NCBI RefSeq assembly: GCF_026914185.1
Contig: NC_070569.1
Span: 1,550,001-1,614,000, forward strand
Length of the DNA: 64,000 nt
Source of the DNA: Puccinia triticina
Lineage: Eukaryota > Basidiomycota > Pucciniomycetes > Pucciniales > Pucciniaceae
Direction of reading: 5' to 3'
Positions within the stretch are counted from its first letter, which is position 1; the number at the start of each line of letters is the position of its first letter. The position numbers and the translations under genes were made by a program. The notes beneath the pieces are model-generated. The model did no database searches and was not told where the DNA came from. It was given only the letters and a program-made list of their open reading frames with translations. This document shows positions 46,696 to 58,745 of the stretch, piece after piece.

Positions 46696-49600
46696 CTATT
46701 TATGACACATTCTTGCCTTTTGTCTTTGAATCCTTCTTTTTTTGATTTTGGATACCTTCCTCCATTTCCTGAGCAACCCGGGTTGGATCAGGTTGTTTCT
46801 TGAGTAAAAAGCGACAGTCATTCCCCTACTGATGGAGGTTGCGCTGAGACGGTGTCTCTTTTCCGATACATAATTGCATCCAAAGGAGAAAGCCCACTCA
46901 ACATTGACCGACATAGCTAGATTTAACAACAATCAGAAATGAAAACAAAAAAATGATGAATAATGATCACATACCTGGGCAACTCAGGACATCAAGAGCC
47001 ATTTGCGCTAGCCCTCCATGGCTATTTCCACCACGTTTTTGTTGGATCCAATATTTCAGTGCATTTATAGGGGAGCCATTGTCTAGAATCAGGCCAGAAG
47101 AAAGCCAATTATCGATTGGATCATTTGAGGATGGGCTTGATTGGGCAGCCAATGCAAGCTGCGCAAGATTTCCGCTCTTTGGCTGAAATAACCAGTTGTC
47201 AGTGAAGCAAGAATCAAATGATTCAAAATACAAGCTCACTTTTGTTGATTTGATTGGTTGACTTGAGGTTGGAGATTCAAGTGGAGCCTTGTAAAACGAA
47301 TTGAAAATGTCACGTGTGAGCCAAACAGCTTCTTTGATCCACTCTTTCTCCCAGCCAGCGATCTGGAAGTACTTTTCCTTGAAAGATGGGTGGAGGACTA
47401 TTCAAAAGGTATGCAAATAAATTTAGTCAGCATAATCAGAATGAAATGAAAGAGCACCAAGGCTGAGAAAGGCACCCATTGCAATCCAATACAAAGGCGA
47501 GCAGTCGGTGAGTGTATAGTATTTGTTTGTAAGCCAAAGGCCAATTTGGCATGCATTTCGAAGCGCTGGTGGATATTTTTTGCCGTCTCCTTTGATCACA
47601 TTTGAAAGGTTTTCGGTGATCTCATTGATAAAAACAATGATGTGAGTTAGTCAAGCCAATCCAGAGGAAGATATTTGGAGTGTTTTTTTGTAAAAAATCT
47701 GGAGTATTGCAACCAAGTCACGTGCCAAAACCATATAACCCTGGTCAATGTGATATCTCTGATCCAACCCAAATTTCCGGTCCTTTTGCCAAATCATACT
47801 GCCACACAAAATATTATCAGCACAAAATTGTTGGTTCAATGAACAAAATATTGGAAAAGTTACCCACATCGCTTTCTCACATCAAATTATTCCTTCAATC
47901 TGGGCAAAGGTGGAGTTCCATTGTGTTTGTACGTCTCTCTCAATGTTGTGAGGTTTATCACAATTTGTTTCGGCGCATAATTCAATGAAATCCGCCTTTG
48001 AATAGGGTGATTTACAAAGATTGCGAGCTATAGCTCGGAACTGAGAGGAGAAAAAATCAGAATATTGATTGATTTATGAGAAAAATAAACTACCTTTTGT
48101 AAACTTCTTTTGCACGAGACCAAAGTATAAGTGTCATTCTCTTCATCCTCGTCACTCCAATCCTCGATGTCATCGCTAGTTAATTTGGGCTCCAAACTTT
48201 CATCTTCATCAGATAGGTATAAATTGTTGCTGGCAGAGTTGGCAGGGGCTTCTGTGCTTGGATCTTTATTGTCATTGATAGAAATGTCTTAGTTGTATCT
48301 GGTTTGCCAAATCAAAGACATGTTACATACAGGTTTATTTATAATAAACATTCTCACGACTTGCCTACAAATCTGCTTATCAGCTTCCTGATCTTCCTCA
48401 TCTTCTCCCGATTCCGAATCGGATGCTAGTTTCTGGTTCCTTTCCTTTCCATGTTTGTTGAAGGGTCGCAAAATGGACTGGACAATCAAATTCAGTATAT
48501 GCGCAAAACACCTGATCCACTGTGAATCGCCTTTAAATCGAGGCCATTTCAACTTCTTCATTTTGGCAACCATTGACAAGTTGTTTGAGGCATTGTCTGT
48601 GAAAATGCCGCAAATCTGATTAAGAAAAGAATATTTCAGCTGGTAAAAATGAGTAGCGAGATCAACAGCGGAATAATCATATGTGTCCTACTTTATTTTG
48701 AATATCAAACTTTTCCACAACCAGACGCATCGTTTCAGCAAGATAATCGCCAGTGTGACTCTTTGCTAGCCAAACAAAATCAAGGGGCATCGCCTCCAGG
48801 TTATATTTCACGCCATCCTTCTCAACTAATTGGTAAATAACTATCCCAAGGATATCATGACCATTGGGTGACTGCCAGGCATTGGCCCCAAGGTACATGG
48901 TACCTACATGTTTCTGAACATCCATGAACAATAAATATCGTTGATTGCCAGTATCAGAGCAACACATATTGGAAATAAAGTCAATAAAAATTGCCCACCT
49001 TTAAAACCTCTCGGTAACTGTCTTGAACAGCAGTATAGATCATATGAATTGATGTTGAAACAACTTTTGCAGAAGGCATGTGTTTCACAATCATGGGATG
49101 GAGAATGGTCTTGTGTGACTTGTCTACCAAAGCAGAAAAAGGACGTGCTGCCTCAGCACACCAGAGAGCGCATAGTTGGTGTACCTGAACAATAGATAGA
49201 AGGTTAAACAGATGTTCTGCAGTCTAACTCAGAGAAATAAAGATACTTTTGCTCACCTCTCGCAGGTAAATATCACCGGTGCCACTAACCCCAACACTGG
49301 CCAGAGTGTATTGGCTGGTTGATTCACGGTTTTTTTTTGAAACATGTTGCAGCATGTTTCAGCAAGTTACTGCAAGAAGAATCATACGTTGGCCTGTGTA
49401 TCTTTGTGCTACACCTGATTTAAGAATCAATATCAGTAACAAAAAACACAGTAAAAAATCAGGAACAGAACTCTTGTCTAACATCTTGCATGCATACACA
49501 ATCATACAACCTCCTTTTTTGTCAAGTTGCATCAAGAGTTCGGGCTTTTTGTAGCTTGAATAGGCTGTGCTGACCTCCTTGGCGGCAATTTTCTGAGCTC

Positions 49601-49950
49601 GGACTTTTGATCAAAGTTGTCAGATACAGGAGCAAGGGAGATAAAACAGTGATTGGCTGTATTGATTGGCTCCTAGCATCTGACTGTCCCGGCGGAGGCA
49701 AAGAGGACTGTATCCTCAAGCTGTGGCGTGGTCTCTTTTGCATTTGTCTCATTGGAGTTCTTGGTGATGTCGACCTTGAGGTTGGAGGTTCTCAACTTCT
49801 CTGTGTAAATGTGTCCACTACCCAGCTGGAGGACGTGGCGGGGCCCTCCAGGGGGCATGCAATCGCGGTGCAAAAGGACTTCCGCGACCTTGTCTCCAGA
49901 CCTTTGCAGCGGGTACCTGAACGGGTACCCGCCATCCAAAATTTACATAC
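46696..49950 (-). pseudogene. hAT-family transposase relic, copy 1
   Basis: Several exons on the minus strand read as a hAT (Ac-like) transposase. The sequence runs from an N-terminal part (49940-49540) through TYLGANAWQSPN-like and LEAMPLDFVWLAKSHTGDYL blocks (48967-48677), CFAHILNLIVQSIL (48579-48289) and YPPALRNACQIGL (near 47560). The dimerisation region follows (KYWIQQKRGGNSHGGLAQMA, VNVEWAFSFGCNYVSEKRHR; 47240-46696). A TGA at 47653-47651 replaces the Arg found at the equivalent place in copy 2 (GLA-stop-LTH versus GSARISN), consistent with CGA to TGA. The enzyme is a cut-and-paste DDE transposase that makes 8-bp duplications; this copy is dead. A CGGGTACCCG-rich segment at 49905-49985 is probably its outer end. 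Confidence 0.75.
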
Positions 49951-50019
49951 CCGGACCCGCACACGGCACCCGTGGGCGGGTACCCACGGGCGATCTCAAT
50001 CCAGAAACCAGCTTATCAA

Positions 50020-50943
50020 ATGCGGGGTCAATCGTTGGCTCTAACTCCTGAAGAGTGCACCTTTGTTTCAACAATGATCACCAATGAACCAACTGCCTAT
50101 CTTGCAGAAATACAGCAGGCGCTCCTTGAACGCTTCAGCACGACCATTTCCGTGCAAACCATCTCGAACGAGCTGCACCAACGACTTTGTCTAAGCCAAA
50201 AAACCATGCGCACCGTCCATCCCAATCAGAACATGAGAAACCGAGCAGATTACATCATCAAGATGGCCATCTACAACCCGGAATGTCTTGTCTTCACAGG
50301 TGAGTTCTTCTTCCTTTATTACTTTGTCATCCTCTGCCTTGTGGCTCACAAGGGAGATGATAAATACAGATGAGAGTGGGGTTTGCCTTGATGGTGTTCT
50401 TCGGACTCAAGGGTGGGCCCCAGTAGGAGAGAGGACATCTAGGGCCCCGCTGGCACGCGCAACCCACCAATTCAACTTGATCCCTGCGGTTGCTCTCAGC
50501 AGTTTTGTTGCGGTGATGTTCCAGACGGAAAATGTCAAGCAAGTTGACTTTGAACATTATTTGGAGCATGTGTTGGTAAGTTTCTCTCAAGTTCATCTTG
50601 CTTGTTGCTTACACTGACTTGTCTCTGTCCACAGATGCCCAACATGAACCCTTTCCCAGGACCCCAAAGCGTCTTGGTGATGAATAACGCCTGAATCCAC
50701 CACAATGGCCACATTGAAGAGATTGTTGAGGATCACGGCTGCCTCTTAATCTATTTGCCTCCTTATTCCCCCGACTTCAACCCAATTGAAAAGGCTTTCA
50801 GTGTTCTGAAGGCCTCTCTGCGTAAATATGCTGAATTGGATGGTGGTCCGAGTGATGGAGACGAAATCGAAGCATTCACCAGGTTGATCTTTACTCCTCA
50901 ACTTATGCAAAGCCTCTTCCAAGGCTCAGGATACATTGATTAA
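50020..50943 (+). pseudogene. Tc1/mariner-type (DDE) transposase relic
   Basis: Exons 50020-50299, 50370-50574 and about 50633-50943 join in phase. A helix-turn-helix part (EIQQALLERFSTTISVQTIS) is followed by the first catalytic region (DESGVCL), then VLVMNNA-stop-IHHNGHIEE, then LPPYSPDFNPIEKAFSVLK, which carries the last acidic residue. The family's second catalytic position reads VxxDNAxIHH. Here the Asp codon is AAT (50683-50685) and the following Arg codon is TGA (50692-50694). Both are single G-to-A and C-to-T changes, so the enzyme is inactive. The N-terminus is shorter than usual and abuts the hAT end at 49985. Confidence 0.8.
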
Positions 50944-51476
50944 AAAGGAATTATCATTTTTTCATCTTCATTCCATGTCACAACCACCTTGCAAACTTCA
51001 TTCCGTGTCACAACCACCTCGCAAAAACTAGAATGTTTTTCTCTTTGTTCTTTCTTTTTGTTCACAATTGTTTTTCTTGTTGTCCTTTCTATTTTTGTTG
51101 CAAACAATTGAGACAAAGAAATAGTTTTTATTGCAATCCAATCATTTGAGCCAAAGAAGACACTGCAATCAATTGATGAGTGCCAAATTTACTTGGGAAA
51201 AAAGCTTGTTGCAATAAAGAGAGACAAGTACATTTGATAGAGACCAGAAGCTTGTTGCAATAAAGAGATACAACTATATTTGATAGAGACCAGTACATTT
51301 AAATAGAGCTTTTGAATAGAGACGAGAAACAAGGACAAGAGACGAGTAAATTTGAGAGTACATTTGAATAGAGACAAGAAATGAGGATGAGAGACAAGTA
51401 CATTTGAGAGTATATTTGAATAGAAACAAGAGACAAGGACAAGAGACGAGTGCATTTGAATAGAGACAAGTACATC
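50944..51476. repeat. Degenerate short tandem repeats, AT-rich
   Basis: Units such as GAGACAAGTACATTTGAATA are repeated loosely from 51200 to 51476, and a near-duplicate of TTCCATGTCACAACCACCT lies at about 50970-51020. It is the 3' flank of the minus-strand gene that ends at 51477. No gene. Confidence 0.6.
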
Positions 51477-53499
51477 TTACTTCTGAGATTCTAATCTACT
51501 TTGTTGCATTCTTAATTGATTGCCGCAATGCTTTGCAGCCTTGATGAGTGCTTGGGAAGGGCCATCTGGGAAAACTGCCGCGATGAGTTCGTGGACCTCG
51601 TAGCATCTGAACATCAACCAGTGTGTGATGCCCAGTTGGTTCAGGCCCTTGATGATTGGGCCGGAGTTGGGATCTACATGCACATAGCGGAGGAAGTCTT
51701 CAAGTGTGCTAGTATCGTCAGAAGGCGTGGTCAGCAATGGAACAGAAGTCCCCTGTTGTTCTGGGGTTCTGGGTTGATTAGCATTCTGCGGCACGTTCAT
51801 CAGGTTTGGTGGGGAGAAGGCCATTGGGTTAGCGTTTGCTGTAGGGTTCAACGGGTGTGGGGCGTTCATTGGTTGTGGAATGTTCATCGGATTAGTGTTC
51901 ATAGTAGGCGGGTGCGGGGCGTTCATTGGTTGCGGCATGTTCATTGGATTAGCGTTCATAGTAGGGTTCAACGGGTGCGGGGCGTTCATCAGGCTGGGTG
52001 GGGAGAAGGCCATAGAACTGAACATCATGTGGTTGGTATTCATCATCATCTGATGATGATACATACCCAACATGGCAAGCGCAAACAGATCAGCATTGCG
52101 CATAGATGGCCAAGCAGTCGGAGTTGAATCAAAAATTCTTGCACCTGGTGCAACCGGAACCGCAGGAGGTTTCTCAACCACTGGAGCTGCTGGAGGTTGT
52201 GCAGGGTTGACTGCAGAAGCTAAAGGATGTGGTGCCGCGCTGGCTGCCGGAGCTGCAGGAGGTTGCTGGACAGAAGGGTCCTTTCTCTTGAAGCGGAAAA
52301 GATCAGATTTTGGTGGGACCGAGAGCGTCACTTCGCTTGGGTTTTGTCGCTGGGGTTAAATTTAGAGTAAGAATTTATTAGCAAATGATAGATCAGGCAA
52401 AAGAGGAAAGAGGTAGGCTCACAATTGCTCTAGCCCATGTAGTTGCTCGGGGCATCGTCAAGGGGAAGAACTCGTTTGGATCCTCAGGATTGACAAATAC
52501 ATGTGTTTCGTGACTTCCAGTATATTGCGAGTCGGGTTCGTGTAGGATGTGGAGCTGTGTGACCAAATCACTGAGAGAAGCGGCCTCTTGCGCACCTTGA
52601 GAAGGCCCCTCAATTGGAGCAGGGGTGTTCACCAAACTAGTGCCACAGGTACTGGCTTGAGTTTGCTTGAGGTGCTTGTAAACAGTTTCTCTCTGGAATG
52701 TAAACAAAAGCGTGTCATTATCAACCCACCACCAAGTATTTAATCAAATAAAATTTACCTGAGCAGAATCCTTTGGATTCTTTTGCACCAAGCGACACAC
52801 AATCTTGCGACTATCTGGGGTAATTTGGGCAATGTGAACAAAGTCCTCAAATATTGCCGCAGATTCCAAACATTGCTTGTGAGTGGCCGCAAATAATCCT
52901 CCATGTGGAATGATGATGTTCCAGATTATTTCCCCAGCGCTCTCTTTTTCCTGGACAAAGATTGCAATTGCCTCGTCTTCGTCAGTTTTAATCGCCTGGA
53001 TCACAGCATTCTTGAACTGTATCAAGTCAGTATTAGCAGTCAGCCACTCGATCACAATCTTGTCTTCTTTGGACAAGACTTTGTTGCTTTGAGGGGAAGT
53101 GGAAGCAGATACTCGTCGTTTGCGGGTTTTGTGACTAGGGGGGTTTGGCGTGATTGGTACAAAGAGGATGAATTCAACATGTACTGGAAAGCTGATGCGG
53201 CCTTCGGTCAGATTTTGGTTTGGTTGGGTAAGCACTGGGGAAGGTTCTTGGGAGTAAAACTCATAGCCCGGTCCATGCGGTTCCGGTTGCGAGGCTAAAA
53301 GCAAAGGATCAATTGTGGCGCCAGCGGCTTGCTGACTCCTGATAAAGGCGGCACAGCGGCGATTTTGTGTTTCGACAAGATGGGCAGTGCCATCAAAGAG
53401 TCCTGGGACATGTTGTTTGGAAGGGGGGGTGATTGGATGGTGGAACCATTTGGAATAGTCGGATGGAGATATTGAGCCGTCCTCCGGATTGGAACCCAT
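51477..53499 (-). CDS. Hypothetical protein with SAM-like C-terminus, three exons, about 627 residues
   Basis: Exons 53499-52759, 52692-52423 and 52349-51477 are all phase 0, with GTAAAT and GTGAGC donors and CAG acceptors; the 627 codons have no stops. Exon 1 (247 residues) has a basic KTRKRRVSAS patch and a mostly alpha/beta part (EDKIVIEWLTANTDLIQF). Exon 3 begins with a Pro/Ala linker, then a Met/Asn/Pro repeat region (PMNMPQPMNAPHP-like, repeated about three times). It ends in about 65 residues that look like a sterile alpha motif: TLEDFLRYVHVD, IIKGLNQLGITHWLMFRCYE, LIAAVFPDGPSQALIKAAKH. SAM domains mediate protein or RNA contacts. I do not know its function; it sits between transposon relics and could be a domesticated or transposon-borne gene. 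Confidence 0.65.
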
Positions 53500-53611
53500 G
53501 TTTCACATAGATCAAAGTTAGGAATGGAGAGTTAGTTTGTTAGCTTGATTTCCCTCATTTTTGGGAAGGAATAAAGAGAGGAACTTACAATGGAGGATTC
53601 AAATGTGGATG

Positions 53612-53843
53612 GCCAATTATGCCAATCTGCAAGAGCGCTGATGATGCCAATCTGCAAGAGCGTCTGGGTTTGGTTTGGTGATACGCACCACAACCCCAGT
53701 GACGTAGTACACGGACTGGTGACATGTGCACGGCCCCTGTGCACGGATGTTTGCAGCAGCGCAGAAAGTTTGTGTGCATGCGGTAATTTTCTGAATTTCA
53801 CAGCCAAAGTTGCAAGCAATCTTGGACTGGCTGTATGTACATG
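53612..53843 (-). repeat. Dispersed repeat, inverted copy
   Basis: This is the reverse complement of 45614-45862, with small deletions (for example the CATGTCACTGCCCCATATGTCACC part is shortened). It overlaps no gene. Confidence 0.65.
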
Positions 53844-53849
53844 TACATG

Positions 53850-54757
53850 TATGGGGTATGTACATGTACTGGCAAGTCTGGAGGGGGCAGAGGGGGGCAG
53901 TCGGTAGGCTCGTCAAAATTTTCCTTACAGAGGCTCTGTAGGGCTTGGTAAATCTAGCGAGTCTTAAAGATTTACCAAACAAACATTTAGCTCAAGAGCC
54001 CTAAAGAGGGCACGGGGGTGGAAGATCCCTTACATGCTCTGTAAATCTGCCTTACCAAGCGGGTTTACAGAGACAAGGGTGGATGCTCTAAGTATTTGGT
54101 GCGCGGGGGTCACGTGATCCCGTAACCCTTTGTGTGGAGCCCTGTTGTTGAGGGGGGCTTCACACTCCACTCAGTCAAAAGGTATTTGGGATTAAACTGT
54201 TTTTGATAGAACATAATCAAATACTATAGAATTATATTTGGTAGTACATAGTATAGAATCAGGGACAAGAAAATAGTTAGGGTTTAGTTTATACAGGTGC
54301 ACACATGTACCCCTGTATAGTCACATGACATCATCAGTCACATGTTTATCACATGGCTCACTAGCAAAAATCCCTCTATAGAAGTTTCCATGCAGCAAAA
54401 ATCCCTCAAAGAAGAAGTTACACCAGCATAAATCCCTCAATTGACTTCCCCACCAGCAAAACTCCCTCACATTTTAATATTAAGGAGCATGTTTTCCCTC
54501 CTCAGTTTCAGCATGCCACTCAGGCAATCCCACTTTCTTAAATCCACAGAATTCTAGATCTGTAGATCTAAGTTTTGGGGTGTTTTTTTCTCACAAAAAG
54601 GGGCAAAACTTGCCCCTTAATCTCACTTGGCACGTTGAATATCCCCGAAGACCCGAAGGCCCTATGGATGACCCTCCAGCTGTGCCGGAGCAACGAGCAA
54701 AAGTGGGCCGGTTGGTAAGCTGTCCAGGGAGGGCCTAACCAAGCAGCTAGGGGGCGG
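53850..54757. other. No supported gene
   Basis: TTTACCAAG / CTTGGTAAA words in both orientations at 53935-54080 resemble those at 44960-45060. A run of AGCAAAAATCCCTC repeats lies at 54362-54480. No credible ORF was found. Confidence 0.4.
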
Positions 54758-55549
54758 ATGAAACGGAATCCCCTGCGGATCAATGGTCCCACTTCCCTCC
54801 CCTTATATACCCACCACACCTCTCGCCACACCACGCCTTGCCAACCCGTAACTGCCACGGGGACGCTACTGATACCACGCCCGCCCATTGCCCTGGCAAA
54901 ACACCACCCAAGACCGCCCCACGCCACGCCTTGCTCGGTGCCCGGCGCGAGGGCCAAGCCCTACCTCCGCCCGGGCTCGTCCACTCCCTTCGCCGGACAC
55001 ACCTCGCGCAAGTTCTTCCGGCACGAGCTTGCCCAGTTTCCGGCAGGGGGGTATGAGCAGATCGACTGGTCTGCGGGAGGAGGGGCAGTCTCCCTGCAGA
55101 AATCAGCAGGCGCGTATGGCGGGGGGACGGTGTATGGCTCGGCGTATGGCGGGAGCGCGACGCTGGACTGCCAGCCGCTGGTCTATCCGCCCAGCCACTC
55201 GTCCTTCAACCCCTACCACAGCTTCGCCAGTCTGGTGGAACCGACCCCTGCGTACCCGCTGCTGGCCGAGCAGCAGCCCGCCCTGGGCGAGTTCCGGAGC
55301 TTCTCGATGCCGCCGGCCGAGCAGCAAGCCTACCAGCATGCGACCAACTTCGCGCCCTCCGCCGCGGGTGCCAGCCGAGCGGCCAGCCAGCAGCAGTACA
55401 CCGAGACGGACGGCTATGGCCAGCCGGCCTGGCAGACCGGCCTCCACGCGTCCGCTTCCGAGCCCAGCGTGCTCTTCCCCGCTTCTTCCGACGCCGACGG
55501 CGCGGGCCCGCTCGGCTGGCCCAGCAGCACCAGATGGCAGCCCAGTTAG
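54758..55549 (+). CDS. Hypothetical Ala/Pro/Gln-rich protein in a GC-rich island (uncertain)
   Basis: An ATG-started ORF of 263 codons lies in a block (about 54760-55660) whose GC content is visibly far above the rest of the window. The product is low-complexity: Gly/Tyr-rich (AYGGGTVYGSAYGG), then Ala/Gln/Pro-rich, with no domain I recognise. A TATATA-type box at 54803-54809 lies inside the ORF, so the real start may be downstream and the N-terminal residues may not be translated. Beyond the stop, another frame (containing RRRKTMCRVGQARRAAKPQA near 55610) looks coding, which suggests an unseen exon or a frameshift. Several overlapping ORFs on both strands follow simply from the high GC. Confidence 0.35.
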   Translation: MKRNPLRINGPTSLPLYTHHTSRHTTPCQPVTATGTLLIPRPPIALAKHHPRPPHATPCSVPGARAKPYLRPGSSTPFAGHTSRKFFRHELAQFPAGGYEQIDWSAGGGAVSLQKSAGAYGGGTVYGSAYGGSATLDCQPLVYPPSHSSFNPYHSFASLVEPTPAYPLLAEQQPALGEFRSFSMPPAEQQAYQHATNFAPSAAGASRAASQQQYTETDGYGQPAWQTGLHASASEPSVLFPASSDADGAGPLGWPSSTRWQPS

Positions 55550-55659
55550 CAAACAAAGCGCTACTGCTTGCCCCCCGCCGAGCTCGCCCGGGAGCCCTCC
55601 GGCGTCCGTCGCCGCAAGACCATGTGCAGGGTTGGCCAGGCCCGCCGCGCCGCCAAGCC

Positions 55660-56540
55660 CCAAGCAATCGTCTCAAATAATAACACAGAAATACTCTCAG
55701 GCTGTATGGTCTTGCAAGACTTACTATTTTCCAAGTGATAAAGATACTTTGATATGGTCTCTGACATTTTGTGTTGATCTGTCTCTGAAGTTTTGTGTGG
55801 ATTTCTGTAATCCAAAACATGAATTCAATTGAGATGAGAAGTGTGGTTTAAATTATCTTAAAAGAATCATACTTTGCAATTAATGAAAGTTCAGAAATCC
55901 AGTATTGTTGGCTGAGGCAACACTCTTGACATAATAATTGAAAGTGTGATTTTGGAGGCTGCAATTTTTTGGGATGAATCCTTGACTTGAAGGCATGTAA
56001 TTTTCTCAGGGTACCAGCCTTTTGTTGAGGAAACTGTTTGGGGTAGGTTTTCATGTGAATTTGTTTCCCCTGCAGCGGCGTAGCCGCCTTGGCCTCTAGT
56101 TGTAAATAGAACACACATCTCACTTTAAAGTTTCATGTACATACATCACCTGTGATCTCAACTAGTATTCTCACAATTAGTGTGATCTTAACAAAGTATA
56201 TATCCTCCAAATTAAGAAGGAGCATCAAAATCTTGTAAATACCTAAACATCCTGGAACTTCACTGATTCCTTGGAACCATCCGCTGTAGAAATTATATAA
56301 GTTTTTTGTGATACACATTTCACTGATCTAGGTCTGATAGAGACTAATACACAAAGTGTTCTCTGTCAAGGTTTTGCCACAACAATATTTTTTTTTTCTT
56401 CAGAATTCAACAGAGGGGCAGGTCCTTCAAACCACCCTTAACATAAGTATTACTTAACTTAATATCTTACTTGTTATTTCCACCTCAAAGAACTGCCACC
56501 TGTCCCAAAAAGGAGTTCTCACATCGCGCGCTGAGGTTAT
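55660..56540. other. No supported gene
   Basis: AT-rich sequence without credible ORFs. It is the flank between the GC-rich island and the Gag relic. Confidence 0.4.
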
Positions 56541-56860
56541 TTAACCTCTGAAATTAGGAAAATTTCCTCTTGGCCACAGAGGTTTTATAACCTTTGTGAC
56601 CAGGATAGTCTCCTCCTGGTCTCCAAGGTTTTTTGACCTCTGCAGCTTGGAGAATTTTTTCCTTCTGGAAGCCAAGATGCATTCCCAGCGAACAGAAGGA
56701 ATCCCTCCTGGTTGATGAGGTTGTGCGTCCTTGGCAACCAGGTGGTTTTTTCTGGCTGCCAACACTGTAAAACCTTGGCAACCTGAAGGGATCAGGCCTT
56801 CTGGTTGAAGAGGTGGGCTTTTTGGAGCCGAGTTGCAGTGATATATTCTGGAAGAGTTGA
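56541..56860. repeat. Palindromic degenerate repeats (CCAAGG / CCTTGG, ACCTCTG)
   Basis: Words such as AACCTTTGTGACCAGGA and CCTTGGCAACCAGG recur in both orientations. A region of similar style is found at 61730-62040 (TTGGCNNNC, GGCAATCC). The repeats replace the expected end of the gag reading frame, so this may be an insertion into it. Confidence 0.4.
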
Positions 56861-57831
56861 GAGCGGGACATTGAGGGAGGGGTAGGGGCGATGGCCTGTA
56901 GAACAAGGCTTTCGACGAGGGAAGGTAGACCTGCTCCCACCTTCTTAAGATCTGAAAAAATATCAAAGGTTTTGTTGAAAAGACCCTGGAGTTGTGACGG
57001 TTCAGTCGCTGGGCCGGTAATCCGTAGTTCCAAAAGTTTATCAACCAGTTTGATCTGTCAAAAACGAACCGTTCCTTGGAAGTTCGCCTGAACTGCCTCA
57101 TACGCGTCTGTCCCTGAAGTACACCGATCGACCAGAGACAATAGCTCATTGTGGACCGTAATTTGGATGAAATACAGAAGGCTGTTGTTCTCTTGTACCG
57201 ATAATTTCTTGTAGTTTTCTTGATTGTCGAAGAAGCTAGAATGCCCGAGTGTAAGTAGGATAACCCTGGTGAGTCGCCGCTTCCATTTGGTGAAGTTGCT
57301 GCCGTCGGCGGCCAACGGTTCGACATCTTGTTTATAGATGCTTGGCTGTTGAAGGAATTTGTTCTTGGGGGGGACGTCGGTTGTGCTGGCTTGTGACATG
57401 TAGAAAATGGGAGATTCTGGTATCGAAATGTTCTCGGGGGAAGTCGGTGACGTGTCAGAAGAAGTTTGGGGTGTGAATCGTTCTCGAGGTATGTTGATAA
57501 GTGGGCGGTATTCGGGTGTTGGGATTACAATCGCGATGGGTAAGCCGAAAGGTTGTACAACAATTCGTTTGCCTGATGAAATTGGGGCCGATGGTGATTC
57601 GTCGATGTGCCGGGTGATAACTTTAGAAAAGATATAAGATACTTCCGAGATGAATGGTGAAGGGGGTTGATCTTCTTCCAAAGGGTCTGGTTTTTCTTCA
57701 ACGGGAGACGGTGGTAAAGGGGGAAGTGCGAGTAAAGCCTTGTACGCTTTTGTTTGTTTCGGCCGTTTCGCTCGAGTTGGCGGCGGCAGTGGTCCAGAGA
57801 TCTGAGGTTTTTCACGTCGAGTACTGACCAT
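56554..57831 (-). pseudogene. Copia-type retrotransposon Gag relic
   Basis: The minus-strand frame from the ATG at 57831 is open except for a TGA at 57060-57058. The first about 130 residues are Pro-rich and basic at the very start. The rest resembles LTR-copia Gag proteins: LAADGSNFTKWKRRLTRVIL, then HNELLSLVDRCTSGTDAYEA and, after the stop, QIKLVDKLLELRI. Gag forms the particle that packages the element's RNA. No zinc knuckle, protease or reverse transcriptase follows; the frame runs into the repeats at 56541-56860. The stop is explained by CGA to TGA. Confidence 0.65.
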
Positions 57832-58745
57832 GCACCTATTAGAGCCTGGAGAGATTCCTGGTCGTATTGGCTATCGAGATGTTGAGCAATTGAGTCTTAA
57901 TCTGTTGTGTCGAGAGAAAAACCCATGAGTCTACATTGCTCCTCCCCGACCGCCTCTTCAGCACTCCATACTCCAAAAGTGGAGTTTGTACACCCCAACT
58001 CTCAACAATTGGCACCAAAGGGAAGGGGGAATTCAAAGAGGGAAGACACCGGAAAGGGGGGCAGGAAAAAACTCCCACCGAAATTAAAGGGTGAAAGCCC
58101 TTAATTACACCAAAATCTGGTGATTACCTGCATGTCCCTCCTTCACAGAGGTTGCGCTTTGTGCCAGCCCAGGGCTCCTGAAGCAAGGGACATGTGATAA
58201 GTCAGTGCACAAACACTTCACGCCTGTGGTAAAGGCCTGGATGTTCTTGTCCTTCTGGTCCCAATCACTTCCTCCCTTTTCCCATCTCAAAGTTTCTTGT
58301 TTCTGAGTCTTTGGCTAGTATGGAAATTCCCCATGGGGGTTCAGTAATGAAGACACAGGATTTGCTATCCTCCATCCACCTCCACTGCTGGGCAGACCTG
58401 CCCTCCGGTGAACTTTTGTCCGCCATTTCCAGATTAAACTGAAGCTGAGATCCTCTGCACTTCAGCCCGCTGTCTCACACTGAGCATGTGCTTTGCAATG
58501 CTGCTTTGATTCCGAAAAAATGGCCACAAGCCGTGATTTTGCCAGAGCTCTCATGCAGAAGAATACCCCTCACTCATAAGCCTCGTCAAATCCAACCCAA
58601 TGGCCGCCGTTATGGAAGGAAGAGTGCCAGACATGTGTGACGAGTCGGCAGGTCTTGTCAGTTGCCTAATTTTTGCAATACTGAGTCTGAGGTACAAAGA
58701 AACTCAGTACAGGTTTCAACTCACTGAGTTGAGACCTGTGCAAAT
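57832..58745. other. Upstream flank of the Gag relic, no gene
   Basis: This may contain leader or LTR remnants of the copia element, but I found no paired LTR and no credible ORF. Confidence 0.35.

Noticed and set aside
46696..49950. hAT transposase as the source of the 7-bp-duplication elements
   Set aside because: hAT enzymes make 8-bp duplications, and at the three loci the eighth base does not match. The CGGGTACCCG-rich hAT ends also differ from the CAAGG/CAACA TIRs.
55103..55820. Long minus-strand ORFs of 186 and 204 codons
   Set aside because: High GC leaves few stops on either strand. The Arg/Gly-rich translations look like shadows of the plus-strand frame.
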